DNA of 14,936 nt from Lysobacterales bacterium (GTDB lineage: Bacteria > Pseudomonadota > Gammaproteobacteria > Xanthomonadales > SZUA-36). Numbering within the stretch: position 1 is the first letter of the stretch; each line of letters opens with the position of its first letter. The DNA lies in NCBI GenBank assembly GCA_009692275.1, contig SHZL01000033.1, positions 1 through 14,936 on the forward strand, in the 5' to 3' direction. A model generated the notes under the pieces. It saw only the letters and a program-made list of their open reading frames with translations, was not told the origin of the DNA and did not search any database. Shown here piece by piece: positions 1-7,934 of this stretch. A program made the translations under genes and the position numbers.

Positions 1-948
1 CCACAGGCCCTGGGCAAATATGATTACGCAAAAGAGACCTATACGCGCGAACTTTGGCTGGCCGAGGGCCTGACCAGCTACTATGACAACCTGCTGTTGC
101 TCCGGTCGGGACTTATTTCAATAGAAGAGTACTTCATTCTCCTGGCGCTCGAGTTTCACGACTATGAAACGATGCCTGGAAGGCATCTCGATTCAGCTGA
201 AGCGGCATCCTTCGATGCATGGATTAAACATTACAAGCCGGATGCCAATACGGTCAACAAGACTGTGAGCTATTACCGCAAAGGTTCCATCGTTGGTTTT
301 GTAACAGACACGGCAATGCGCCAGGCGAGTGATAACAGTTCCAGCCTCGATGTCTTGATGCGAGAAATGTATCGGCGCTATGGTCCCGAAGGCACCTCCG
401 GAAACGAAGGTTACCCTCCCGGCGCATTCGAGGCCCTTGCCGGAGAATTGGCTGGCGAAACGGTAAAAACGCGGGTTGAATCATGGCTGGAAACCACTGC
501 TGACCCGGACATCGATGCAGCTCTGGCCTGGTATGGCTTGAAGCTCAATCGGGCTCCCTCCGTCACAGCGGCGCTGGAGGCAGGTCAGCCCTTGCCCGCA
601 GACTTCGGACTGGTTTGGGACGAACTGGCTCCCAACCTTCTGGTTAAGGCCGTTTTGCAGGATGGCAGCGGCGCGGCAGCCGGAGTGTTGCCGCTGGACG
701 AGGTGTTGGCAATCAACAACCTTAGAGTAACCAAGGAAACTATCGCGGAGCGGATGCAGCGATTGGTGCCTGGTGAAAAGACTACAATCCTGCTGGCACG
801 TCGCGGCCGCCTTTTGACACTTGACGTTGCCGCCCAGGCGGCGGTTCCAGACAAATACCTCGTTTCAGTCAACCCGGACATCAGCAAGAAAGAAAAAGAG
901 CGAATGGAATCCTGGCTGGGCGTCCGTCTGGAATTTGTCACAAAATAG
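1..948 (+). CDS. M61-family metallopeptidase with C-terminal PDZ domain (5'-truncated)
   Basis: The frame is open from base 1, so the gene begins upstream of the window; the 315 residues seen are its C-terminal part. Near the edge the motif LWLAEGLTSYY (fragment residues 18-28) matches the region around the third zinc ligand (Glu22 of the fragment) of M61 glycyl-aminopeptidase-like enzymes. The HExxH helix would lie just upstream, outside the window. A helical middle section follows. About residues 200-285 look like a PDZ domain, with segments such as GVLPLDEVLAINNLRV and a following basic strand, the usual C-terminal domain of this family. The expected role is a zinc aminopeptidase or protease, probably exported, but the N-terminus that would show a signal peptide is missing. 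It converges on typA across 53 bases with no convincing terminator. The family call is fairly sure; the substrate is unknown. Confidence 0.82.
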   Translation, partial: PQALGKYDYAKETYTRELWLAEGLTSYYDNLLLLRSGLISIEEYFILLALEFHDYETMPGRHLDSAEAASFDAWIKHYKPDANTVNKTVSYYRKGSIVGFVTDTAMRQASDNSSSLDVLMREMYRRYGPEGTSGNEGYPPGAFEALAGELAGETVKTRVESWLETTADPDIDAALAWYGLKLNRAPSVTAALEAGQPLPADFGLVWDELAPNLLVKAVLQDGSGAAAGVLPLDEVLAINNLRVTKETIAERMQRLVPGEKTTILLARRGRLLTLDVAAQAAVPDKYLVSVNPDISKKEKERMESWLGVRLEFVTK

Positions 949-1001
949 GAGCGTACACACCCGCCTGAGGCCAGGTGAGTCGTGACCTCCGCTTTTCCAT
1001 C

Positions 1002-2837
1002 TCAGGATTCATCTCTTTCCCGGCCCGCTCGCTTGCGGTCATTCTCCTGCAAGTGAACCTTGCGGATCCGGATTGACTCCGGGGTAACCTCTACCAATTC
1101 ATCATCTTCAATGAATTCCAGTGCCTGTTCCAGGGACATTTTTTGCGGGGCTGCCAGCTGCACATTGTCATCTTTTAGTACGGTGCGGACGTTAGTCAGC
1201 TGTTTGCCCTTGAGCGGATTTACGGTGAGATCGTTTGCGCGGCTGTGGATGCCAATGACTTGTCCGGCATAGACGTCGGAGCCAGCTTCAATAATCATTC
1301 GACCCCGCTCCTGCAGGTTGAACAACGCGTACGCAACAGACTTGCCGGTTGAGTTTGAAATCAGCACCCCATTGTTACGCCGGGAAATATCGCCTGGGTG
1401 ATACGGGCCGTAGTGGTTGAATACGTGAAACATCAGCCCGGTGCCCGCGCTCAGAGTGCGAAATTCATTCTGGAAGCCGATCAGCCCACGTGCAGGGATT
1501 TGATAATCGAGGCGCACCCGTCCTTTCCCATCCAACTGCATGTTCTGCAGCTCGGCCCTGCGATCGCCCAGGCGTTCCATGACCGCACCCTGGTATACAG
1601 ACTCAAGGTCGATCACCAGTTGTTCATAAGGTTCTTCCTTGTGCCCGTCTACCTCGTGGAGAATCACCTGCGGCCGGGAAATGGCTATCTCGTAGCCTTC
1701 ACGGCGCATGGTTTCAATCAGGATTGACAGGTGGAGCTCACCTCGTCCGGACACTTTGAAACGTTCGGCATCCCCGGTCTCTTCCACTCTCAGAGCCACG
1801 TTATGCAGGGCTTCGCGCAGCAAGCGTTCACGCACTTGCCGGCTGGTCAGGTACTTGCCTTCCCGTCCCGCAAAGGGTGACTTGTTGACGATGAACATCA
1901 TGCTGATGGTAGGTTCATCAACGGTGAGGGGAGGGAGTGGATCCGGGTAACTCCGATCACACAGGGTATCGGAAATGCACAACTCTTCTATGCCGGTAAG
2001 GGCAATAATATCCCCGGCTTGTGCGGATTCAACTTCTATCCTTTGCAGCCCGCTAAATCCCAGTACTTGCAGGATTTTCGCGTTGCGCTTGTTGCCCTGG
2101 TGATCGATTACGCAGACCTGCTGGTTTGACCGAACTTCGCCACGCTGCACGCGCCCAATGCCAATCACGCCCACATAGGAGTTGTAATCCAGTGTTGATA
2201 TGCGCATCTGGAAAGGCCCTTCCAGGCCAACACTCGGTGGTGGCACATGGCGTATGACAGATTCGAACAGGGGGCGCATGTCTCCACCCCGTGAACTCGA
2301 GTCGAGGTTGGCATAGCCGTGTAAAGCCGATGCATAGACAACAGGGAAGTCCAGTTGCTCGTCGGTAGCGCCCAATCGGTCAAACAAATCAAATGTCTGG
2401 TCCAGAACCCATTGCGGGCGCGCGCCGTCTCTGTCTACTTTGTTGATAACGACAATGGGGCGGAAACCCATTTCAAACGCTTTCTGCGTCACAAACCGGG
2501 TTTGCGGCATGGGGCCGTCAACCGCGTCAACCAACAGCAGCACGGAATCCACCATGCTGAGTATTCGTTCAACTTCGCCACCAAAATCAGCATGACCGGG
2601 TGTGTCGACAATATTGATTCGCCAAATCTTTTGGCCGTCATCCCATTTCAGTGCCGTGTTCTTGGACAGGATGGTAATCCCGCGTTCACGCTCCAGGTCA
2701 TTGGAGTCCATGATCCGCTCTGGCTTGGCAGCACGTTCCCCCAAGGTACCGGTTTGTTGCAGTAACTGGTCCACCAGCGTGGTTTTGCCGTGGTCAACGT
2801 GCGCTATGATGGCGATGTTTCTGAGGTTTTCAATCAC
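1002..2837 (-). CDS. typA: Ribosome-associated GTPase TypA/BipA
   Basis: A translational GTPase of 611 residues, the usual TypA length, that binds the 70S ribosome and helps ribosome assembly and stress or cold adaptation. The G motifs are all present: G1 AHVDHGKTT (12-20), switch I RGITI (52-56), G3 DTPGHADF (79-85) and G4 NKVD (132-135). An EF-G-like domain III/V region follows, with the TypA-specific C-terminal segment including RGLIGFQNEF and an NPLKGKQLTNVR stretch. The start is GTG at 2837. It gives MIENLRNIAIIAHVDHGK, which aligns with the E. coli N-terminus, although the ribosome-binding site before it is weak. It lies 52 bases after pdxB on the same strand, so the two may be co-transcribed. 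The C-terminus is basic and acidic (KRAGRERDES), as in relatives. No missing motif is seen. Confidence 0.97.
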   Translation of the reverse strand: MIENLRNIAIIAHVDHGKTTLVDQLLQQTGTLGERAAKPERIMDSNDLERERGITILSKNTALKWDDGQKIWRINIVDTPGHADFGGEVERILSMVDSVLLLVDAVDGPMPQTRFVTQKAFEMGFRPIVVINKVDRDGARPQWVLDQTFDLFDRLGATDEQLDFPVVYASALHGYANLDSSSRGGDMRPLFESVIRHVPPPSVGLEGPFQMRISTLDYNSYVGVIGIGRVQRGEVRSNQQVCVIDHQGNKRNAKILQVLGFSGLQRIEVESAQAGDIIALTGIEELCISDTLCDRSYPDPLPPLTVDEPTISMMFIVNKSPFAGREGKYLTSRQVRERLLREALHNVALRVEETGDAERFKVSGRGELHLSILIETMRREGYEIAISRPQVILHEVDGHKEEPYEQLVIDLESVYQGAVMERLGDRRAELQNMQLDGKGRVRLDYQIPARGLIGFQNEFRTLSAGTGLMFHVFNHYGPYHPGDISRRNNGVLISNSTGKSVAYALFNLQERGRMIIEAGSDVYAGQVIGIHSRANDLTVNPLKGKQLTNVRTVLKDDNVQLAAPQKMSLEQALEFIEDDELVEVTPESIRIRKVHLQENDRKRAGRERDES

Positions 2838-2889
2838 GGTTTAGTACCACAAGGCGGGGCGCGCACGTTACCCTTATTCTGCTTGAAAA

Positions 2890-4002
2890 TCAATGAAAAC
2901 CGAGTGCTCTGAGGGTATTTGCCTGACTTTCAGGCAGATTTTCCGGCACTCTCCATCCAGCAAAATCACGGCGTGCGGGATAGTTGCTGCGGAGCTTGTC
3001 GAAGAGTCTTGCTCCCTTTTCCACGGCCGGCCTGAAGGTTTCACGCATGTTCCTGTCATCCCGTGCCACCGGGCAGGCTGATAGCACGGCGGCCTCCGCC
3101 GAGTTTGCCTGCCGCAGTGTCAACTGGTGCTCATCAAGGCGGGACAGCGGGCTCACGATCCGCTCCTCAATGCCCAGCCAGTCGCAGAATTGCCTGTAGA
3201 TCATTAACGTCCCGTTCCATTTTCCGTCCAGGCTGTATCCTGCAACATGTGGCGTCGTGACGCTCAGCAACCTGATCAAGCTGTTCTCTTCAACGGGCTC
3301 ATGAGGATAGACATCGAGAGCAGCGAAACCTTGTCCAGCAGCCAACCAGCGCTGCAAAGCCTGGGGCTCGACCACTTTGCCGCGGGATGTATTCACCAGC
3401 AGGGCGCCCTTCGGAAGGGAATCCAGGAACCGCCCGTCAACCATTCCCAGGGTTGGGTGCGCTCCAGTTGCGTTCAAGGGCACATGAAAGGTCACAACGT
3501 TGCACGAACTGAGTTGCGGGAAAGTGCTCAGGCCAGGAACTCCTCTCTCGGCCAGCGGCGGGTCGCACAGGTTAAACTCTTTTGCACCAATTTCTGTCAG
3601 CAGGCGCCATACCCGGCTGCCCACATTGCCAAGGCCTACTATCCCGATTCGGCTGGATGCCAGCTCAATGCCGGTTCGGCGACAGGCAAACAGAATCATG
3701 GCAAGCGTATATTGCGCCGCCGCATTTGCATTGCACCCCGGTGCGCTGGCCCAGCGAATACCCTGTTGGTCCAGCCATGGAATATCAAGATGATCTACGC
3801 CTATTGTCGCGGACCCGACAAACCGAACAGCGGTATCTTTTAGCAGATCAGCATTCACGGTGGTGACTGACCGGACGATCAATGCATCCATATCTCGAAT
3901 TTCTGCCTTGCGCAACAACCTGCCGTTAACGTGGGTAACTTCGGCATGGAGCGAAAATGTTTCGCTGGCGCCTGGAATATTTTCATCAACGGCGATCTTC
4001 AT
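2890..4002 (-). CDS. pdxB: Erythronate-4-phosphate dehydrogenase PdxB
   Basis: Oxidises 4-phospho-D-erythronate to the 2-oxo acid in the deoxyxylulose-5-phosphate-dependent route to pyridoxal 5'-phosphate; cytosolic and NAD-dependent. The protein has about 370 residues (E. coli 378). The D-2-hydroxyacid dehydrogenase fold is clear. The N-terminus is MKIAVDENIPG. A nucleotide-binding GIVGLGNVGSR lies near residue 122, followed by CDPP ending the next strand. Catalytic Arg is in NTSRGKVV (about 207), Glu in DVYPHEP (about 235) and His in TPHVAGYS (about 252). The C-terminal PdxB-specific dimerisation part ends FDKLRSNYPARRDF...LRALGFH, much like E. coli. Three start codons stand in a row (TTG 4008, ATG 4005, ATG 4002). 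I chose 4002 because it reproduces the family N-terminus MKI; the ribosome-binding site is poor for all three. It is divergent from mdh and upstream of typA, whose function is unrelated. Confidence 0.95.
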   Translation of the reverse strand: MKIAVDENIPGASETFSLHAEVTHVNGRLLRKAEIRDMDALIVRSVTTVNADLLKDTAVRFVGSATIGVDHLDIPWLDQQGIRWASAPGCNANAAAQYTLAMILFACRRTGIELASSRIGIVGLGNVGSRVWRLLTEIGAKEFNLCDPPLAERGVPGLSTFPQLSSCNVVTFHVPLNATGAHPTLGMVDGRFLDSLPKGALLVNTSRGKVVEPQALQRWLAAGQGFAALDVYPHEPVEENSLIRLLSVTTPHVAGYSLDGKWNGTLMIYRQFCDWLGIEERIVSPLSRLDEHQLTLRQANSAEAAVLSACPVARDDRNMRETFRPAVEKGARLFDKLRSNYPARRDFAGWRVPENLPESQANTLRALGFH

Positions 4003-4076
4003 CATCAACTTGCACTATTACGCTTTGAGCCCCAATTATTAACGTTCTCAACAAGTGTAGAGAAGTATTAATCGGC

Positions 4077-4082
4077 TATAAT
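4077..4082 (+). promoter_or_regulatory. Probable -10 element of the mdh-prpBC promoter
   Basis: A perfect TATAAT stands 77 bases before the mdh ATG in the pdxB/mdh divergent gap (4009-4158). The matching -35 position (about 4055-4060, GTGTAG) is a poor match to TTGACA, so this promoter may need an activator. A 5-base inverted repeat (TTCTC 4045-4049, GAGAA 4060-4064) overlaps the -35 position, but it is short enough to be chance. Transcription from here would give a leader of roughly 70 bases. Confidence 0.55.
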
Positions 4083-4158
4083 GAGCCGTTTTCGCAGCCA
4101 ATCCGAAGCTGCCTGATTTTCTCTGTTGAAACCTGGATCTTTGCGCAAGGAGTTTGGC

Positions 4159-5136
4159 ATGAAATCCCCCGTACGCGTAGTTGTTACTGGCGCCGCTGGC
4201 CAAATAGGCTATCAATTGTGTTTCAGGATCGCCGCAGGTGACATGTTCGGTCCGGACCAGCCGATAATATTGCACATGCTGGAGGTTACTCCTGCCCTGG
4301 GCGGTTTGCATGGCGTTGAAATGGAATTGCAGGATGCGGCATTCCCATTGTTGGCGGGAACGGTAGCCACTGACGCTGCGGAGGCCGCTTTCCGCGATGC
4401 AGACTTTGCGTTGCTGGTTGGAGCGCGGCCACGGGGGCCAGGCATGGAGCGCAAAGACCTTTTGGCGGCCAATGGGAAGATATTTGGTCCGCAGGGAAAG
4501 GCGATGAATGCCGTCGCCAACAGGGGGATCAAAGTTCTGGTGGTTGGAAACCCTGCCAATACCAATGCCCTGATCGCCCGCGCCGCCGCACCTGACCTCA
4601 ATCCGCGGAATTTTACTGCCATGACCCGGCTGGATCACAATCGTGCCCTCGCGCAATTGGCGGCAAAGACTGGCACCCATAATGCCGCCATCCGCAAGAT
4701 GATTATTTGGGGCAATCACTCCTCGACCCAGTACCCGGATATCAGGTTTGCAGAAGTGAATGGAAAAGCAGCTGCGAGTTTAGTAGACCAGAGCTGGTAT
4801 CGTGAACAATTTATTCCCGACGTGCAGCAGCGGGGCGCAGTAATTATCAAGGCGCGGGGAGCCTCGAGTGCGGCGTCGGCAGCATCAGCAGCCATCGACC
4901 ACATGCGCAGTTGGCAACTGGGTACGCACGAAGGAGATTGGGTTTCAATGGCCGTTCCTTCTGATGGCAGTTATGCAATCGCTCCGGGCGTGATTTACTC
5001 CTACCCATGTGTATGCAAGAACGGCGACTACGAAATTGTCCAAGGCCTGGAAATCGACCCCTTCAGCCGGGAACGCATGAACGCCAGCGATAAAGAGTTA
5101 CGCGAGGAGCGCGCCGCGGTTGAGGACCTGCTTTGA
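4159..5136 (+). CDS. mdh: NAD-dependent malate dehydrogenase
   Basis: Interconverts malate and oxaloacetate; soluble, TCA-cycle enzyme. It has 325 residues and belongs to the type-2, cytosolic-like MDH group, not the E. coli-type group. The Rossmann motif is TGAAGQIGY (10-18). The substrate loop GARPRGPGMER holds Arg92 and Arg98. NPANTNAL (131-138) carries the conserved Asn. The catalytic pair sits in MTRLDHNRA (Asp159, Arg162) and WGNHSSTQYPD (His187). The reading frame stays open upstream to a TTG at 4126, but AAGGAG at 4147-4152 lies six bases before the ATG at 4159, and this ATG gives the normal N-terminus. The stop overlaps the prpB start, so the gene heads an operon with two methylcitrate-cycle genes, where it can supply oxaloacetate for PrpC. 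I infer that role from context; the enzyme could equally serve the ordinary TCA cycle. Confidence 0.95.
   Translation: MKSPVRVVVTGAAGQIGYQLCFRIAAGDMFGPDQPIILHMLEVTPALGGLHGVEMELQDAAFPLLAGTVATDAAEAAFRDADFALLVGARPRGPGMERKDLLAANGKIFGPQGKAMNAVANRGIKVLVVGNPANTNALIARAAAPDLNPRNFTAMTRLDHNRALAQLAAKTGTHNAAIRKMIIWGNHSSTQYPDIRFAEVNGKAAASLVDQSWYREQFIPDVQQRGAVIIKARGASSAASAASAAIDHMRSWQLGTHEGDWVSMAVPSDGSYAIAPGVIYSYPCVCKNGDYEIVQGLEIDPFSRERMNASDKELREERAAVEDLL
5122..5126 (+). promoter_or_regulatory. Ribosome-binding site supporting the TTG start of prpB
   Basis: GAGGA inside the end of mdh lies six bases before TTG 5133. It supports a TTG start overlapping the mdh stop (TTGA, 5133-5136), in place of a later ATG at codon 31 that would remove the conserved VGTINAYTA region. 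Confidence 0.6.
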
Positions 5137-6038
5137 AATCTGCCGGTTCTTTGTTGCGACAGGCAGTAGCAAACCACGCACCGTTGCAGGTGGTTGGAAC
5201 CATCAACGCCTACACGGCGCGTATGGCGAAGGCAATTGGTCACAAAGCGATCTATTTGTCCGGTGGGGGACTTGCGGCCAACTCGCTGGGATTACCTGAT
5301 TTGGGAATATCGACGCTGGATGATGTCCTTACTGACGTAAATCGAATCACCCAAGCTTGTGATCTTCCCTTGCTGGTTGATGCCGATACCGGCTTCGGCG
5401 GCGCTTTCAGCATCGCCCGCACCGTGCGCTCGCTTATCCGTGCCGGGGCAGCAGGTATGCATATTGAAGACCAGGTGGCCAGCAAGAGATGTGGCCATCG
5501 GCCTGGAAAAGCGGTTGTATCACAAGCTGAAATGGTAGACCGCGTGAAAGCAGCTGTGGACGCACGCACCGACGACGGCTTTGTCATCATGGCGCGCACA
5601 GATGCATTCGCTGTGGAGGGCATGGAGAAGGCGGTTGAGCGGGCAGTCGCCTGTGTTGCGGCTGGTGCTGACATGGTTTTCCCGGAGGCCATGCGGGAAC
5701 TGTCGCAGTACACGCTTTTCAAGCACGCGGTGAAAGTGCCGATCCTGGCGAATATAACGGAGTTCGGGCATACGCCGCTTTTTACAACGACCGAGCTGGG
5801 CTCCGCAGGTGTAGACATTGTTTTGTACTGCTGTTCCGCCTATCGCGCCATGAACAGGGCAGCGGAAAGAGTTTACCGGGCCTTGTTGAATGATGGACAT
5901 CAACACGGTGTGATTGAGTTCATGCAAACCCGCGCGGAACTCTATGAGTATCTTTCCTATCACGACTACGAACTAAAACTGGATGAATTATTCGCGACAG
6001 GAAAAGTCTCCGGTTTGGACGAAGAGGAAAAAAAATGA
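5133..6038 (+). CDS. prpB: 2-methylisocitrate lyase PrpB
   Basis: Cleaves 2-methylisocitrate to pyruvate and succinate, the last step of the methylcitrate cycle for propionyl-CoA breakdown; cytosolic and Mg-dependent. The 301 residues follow E. coli PrpB nearly throughout. Seen are VGTINAYTARMA, YLSGGGLAANSLGLPDLG with a metal-site Asp (56), LVDADTGFGG (Asp83, Asp85), the isocitrate-lyase-family active-site motif KRCGH (118-122, catalytic Cys120), MARTDAF, and NITEFGHTPLFTT. The start is TTG at 5133, overlapping the mdh stop as TTGA with a good GAGGA six bases ahead, which suggests translational coupling. The 3' end overlaps the prpC start as ATGA (6035-6038). KRCGHRP separates it from plain isocitrate lyases and from phosphoenolpyruvate mutases. 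No PrpR-type regulator or prpE is visible in the window. Confidence 0.96.
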   Translation: MKSAGSLLRQAVANHAPLQVVGTINAYTARMAKAIGHKAIYLSGGGLAANSLGLPDLGISTLDDVLTDVNRITQACDLPLLVDADTGFGGAFSIARTVRSLIRAGAAGMHIEDQVASKRCGHRPGKAVVSQAEMVDRVKAAVDARTDDGFVIMARTDAFAVEGMEKAVERAVACVAAGADMVFPEAMRELSQYTLFKHAVKVPILANITEFGHTPLFTTTELGSAGVDIVLYCCSAYRAMNRAAERVYRALLNDGHQHGVIEFMQTRAELYEYLSYHDYELKLDELFATGKVSGLDEEEKK

Positions 6039-7156
6039 CAGATAAAAATACCGGGTCAGGTCTTCGCGGTCAGTCTGCCGGCCAGACCGCAGTATGTACG
6101 GTGGGAGCCGAAGGCAATAGCCTCCGCTACAGGGGTTATGATGTCGTTGAGCTGGCGGAGCAGTCAACATTTTATGAAGTTGCACACCTGCTGCTGAAAG
6201 ATCACTTGCCAGGCCGGGATGAACTGGCCGCGTGGAAATCCAAACTTAAGGGCTTACGCGGGTTGCCTTTGGCGTTGCGGGAAGTGCTGGAGAGAATTCC
6301 AGCGGGCACCCACCCGATGGATGTCATGCGCACGGGCTGTTCCTTCCTGGGCAATCTTGAACCTGAAAACGGTTTCTCGCACCAACTGGACGTCGCAGAA
6401 CGCATGCTGGCTGTATTCCCGTCCATAGCTGCTTATTGGTATCGATACAGTCACGACGGGATAAGGATCGAAACGCAGACTGATGATGACAGCATAGGGG
6501 CACATTTCCTGCACTTGTTGCATGGAAAGGCTCCTGCTGAGCTTGACAGCCGGGTAATGGATGTTTCACTTATCCTGTACGCCGAGCATGAGTTCAATGC
6601 ATCCACCTTTACGGCGCGTGTTTGTGCCTCAACATTGTCGGATCTCTATTCCTGCACTACTGCTGCGATTGGTTCCTTGCGGGGCCCACTTCATGGCGGA
6701 GCCAACGAGGCCGCAATGGCAATGATCGAGCAGTACAAGTCAGTGGACCAGGCTGTTGCTGACGTGATGCGAAAACTTGAGGCCAAGGAACTGATAATGG
6801 GCTTCGGTCATGCTGTTTACCGCTTACGTGACCCACGCAATGCCATTATCAAGCAGTGGTCAAAAAAGCTTGCGGCACAGGTAAACGGTGACCTGTTGTA
6901 CGAGGTATCCGAAGCAGTTGAGCGAACGATGAAAGAGCAGAAAAACATGTTCGCCAATGCCGATTTCTTCCATGCCAGTGCCTACCATTTCATGGGGATT
7001 CCGACCAAGCTGTTCACGCCCATTTTTGTCATGTCCAGAGTAACCGGCTGGTCAGCGCATTGTTTTGAGCAGCGTGCCAATAACCGGATTATCCGCCCTG
7101 GCGCTGACTATATCGGGCCGGCGGAGAGGGCCTACGTGCCCACAGAGAATCGCTAG
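6035..7156 (+). CDS. prpC: 2-methylcitrate synthase PrpC
   Basis: Condenses propionyl-CoA with oxaloacetate to 2-methylcitrate, the entry step of the methylcitrate cycle. It has 373 residues, the short PrpC type; citrate synthase GltA is about 430 residues. The N-terminus (AVCTVGAEGNSLRYRGYDVVELAE) is typical of PrpC. Active-site residues are visible: His220 in GPLHGGANEAAM, His259 in the citrate-synthase signature GFGHAVYRLRDPRN, and Asp310 in NADFFHASAYH. A conserved SRVTGWSAHCFEQ follows, then the Arg-rich stretch RANNRIIRP. ATG 6035 overlaps the prpB stop, with GAGG (6024-6027) seven bases ahead. Position directly after prpB strongly favours PrpC over citrate synthase, though such enzymes often have some citrate synthase activity. 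Confidence 0.95.
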   Translation: MTDKNTGSGLRGQSAGQTAVCTVGAEGNSLRYRGYDVVELAEQSTFYEVAHLLLKDHLPGRDELAAWKSKLKGLRGLPLALREVLERIPAGTHPMDVMRTGCSFLGNLEPENGFSHQLDVAERMLAVFPSIAAYWYRYSHDGIRIETQTDDDSIGAHFLHLLHGKAPAELDSRVMDVSLILYAEHEFNASTFTARVCASTLSDLYSCTTAAIGSLRGPLHGGANEAAMAMIEQYKSVDQAVADVMRKLEAKELIMGFGHAVYRLRDPRNAIIKQWSKKLAAQVNGDLLYEVSEAVERTMKEQKNMFANADFFHASAYHFMGIPTKLFTPIFVMSRVTGWSAHCFEQRANNRIIRPGADYIGPAERAYVPTENR

Positions 7157-7196
7157 GGGGCCTCTTGCAGGGGCAGGCAGAATGGTTCGTGGCTTT

Positions 7197-7225
7197 GGTG
7201 ACCTTGTGCGGTCATTGTTGTTTTT
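7197..7225 (+). terminator. Weak intrinsic terminator after prpC
   Basis: TGACC (7199-7203) and GGTCA (7210-7214) form a five-base-pair stem around a six-base loop, extended by G-U pairs at the base. It is followed by TTGTTGTTTTT (7215-7225). The signal lies 41 bases after the prpC stop and overlaps the 3' end of the convergent lipoprotein gene. The stem is short, so efficiency is uncertain. Confidence 0.42.
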
Positions 7226-7934
7226 CGGCAGACGGCAACAATCGCCTGGCTACCAGGTAATAGTCAACTTCAACCGTATCCTCCACGTATAGCCCGCCAC
7301 CCATGACGCTGAAAGGCTTGATTCCGAATGCGCTTTGCATGAGGCTGAATGAGCCGCTTGCTGTTAACCGGTCTGGGGTAAATTCAGCGATGTGTATGAC
7401 AACGGGGAGCTCCAGTTCCTGACCATGCAGGGTGATTGTGAGTTGGCCTTGCAGGGCGCCCATAGCTCCACCGGTGATAACTATCTGCAGGTCAGTTTGC
7501 GGCCATTTGTCGGACTCGAGAACCTTGCCGTGCATATTCTCACCTGTGCCTTTAATATCGTTCTCGCTTGGCTCAGTGTCCAGACCATGTTTTTTCCGGG
7601 TGAGCGGGTCATCAACCGTCAAGGACTTGAGCTCAAGGCGCAAATCTGCACGGGACCCCTCTGGGTGATTGTCCGAAATCATCAGGTAGCCATAAATGTT
7701 TCGGGCTGAAACAACATGGTCGTGGCCAAAACGGGCAAGCTTACCTCCGCGCCTGACCAGGATATCCGCGCAGGAGGCGCTAGCATCAACCTGGTAGACG
7801 CTGCCTGTTGTCGCGTTGAGGTATACCCCGATAGGGAAATCGGGGAGGGTGGACGGTGCAGGTGCGGGGCGAGAGTCGTGTGTTGTGCACGAAACCAGGG
7901 CGAGGCCCAGAATCAAGGCAAGGACCCGGAACAT
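7212..7934 (-). CDS. YceI-like lipoprotein
   Basis: The ORF can be extended upstream to 8006, but ATG 7934 is the better start. It begins a lipoprotein signal peptide, MFRVLALILGLALVSC, with lipobox LVSC and lipidated Cys16, and shares one base with the preceding stop (TGATG). TT after the Cys predicts the outer membrane. The mature part of about 225 residues resembles the YceI beta-barrel family of isoprenoid- or quinone-binding periplasmic proteins. It shows YQVDASASCADILVRRGG, the motif KLARFGHDHVVSA (His71, His73), then alternating beta strands, and ends with a VEDTVEVDYYLVARRL strand. A second cysteine, Cys55, sits in the first strand. It follows a plain YceI gene and a cytochrome b561 gene, so a role in periplasmic electron transfer or lipid binding is plausible. 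The exact function is unknown. Confidence 0.8.
   Translation of the reverse strand: MFRVLALILGLALVSCTTHDSRPAPAPSTLPDFPIGVYLNATTGSVYQVDASASCADILVRRGGKLARFGHDHVVSARNIYGYLMISDNHPEGSRADLRLELKSLTVDDPLTRKKHGLDTEPSENDIKGTGENMHGKVLESDKWPQTDLQIVITGGAMGALQGQLTITLHGQELELPVVIHIAEFTPDRLTASGSFSLMQSAFGIKPFSVMGGGLYVEDTVEVDYYLVARRLLPSAEKQQ

Noticed and set aside
949..1001. Terminator between the peptidase gene and typA
   Set aside because: Only 4-base stems (such as CCTG/CAGG and AGGT/ACCT) can be drawn, and none has a proper T-run.
3247..3843. 198-codon plus-strand ORF over pdxB
   Set aside because: Antisense shadow; pdxB is supported by catalytic motifs and full length.
4045..4064. TTCTC/GAGAA inverted repeat as an operator for mdh
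   Set aside because: Five bases per arm with a ten-base spacer is expected by chance; mentioned only beside the -10 element.
4048..4719. 223-codon ORF on the minus strand over mdh
   Set aside because: Antisense shadow of a well-supported mdh; its translation shows no recognisable domain, and it overlaps the mdh promoter.
5252..5818. 188-codon minus-strand ORF over prpB
   Set aside because: Antisense shadow rich in Ser/Ala/Thr, as expected from reading a coding strand backwards.
6035..7156. Ordinary citrate synthase (gltA)
   Set aside because: The length (373 residues), N-terminal block and position directly after prpB fit 2-methylcitrate synthase better.
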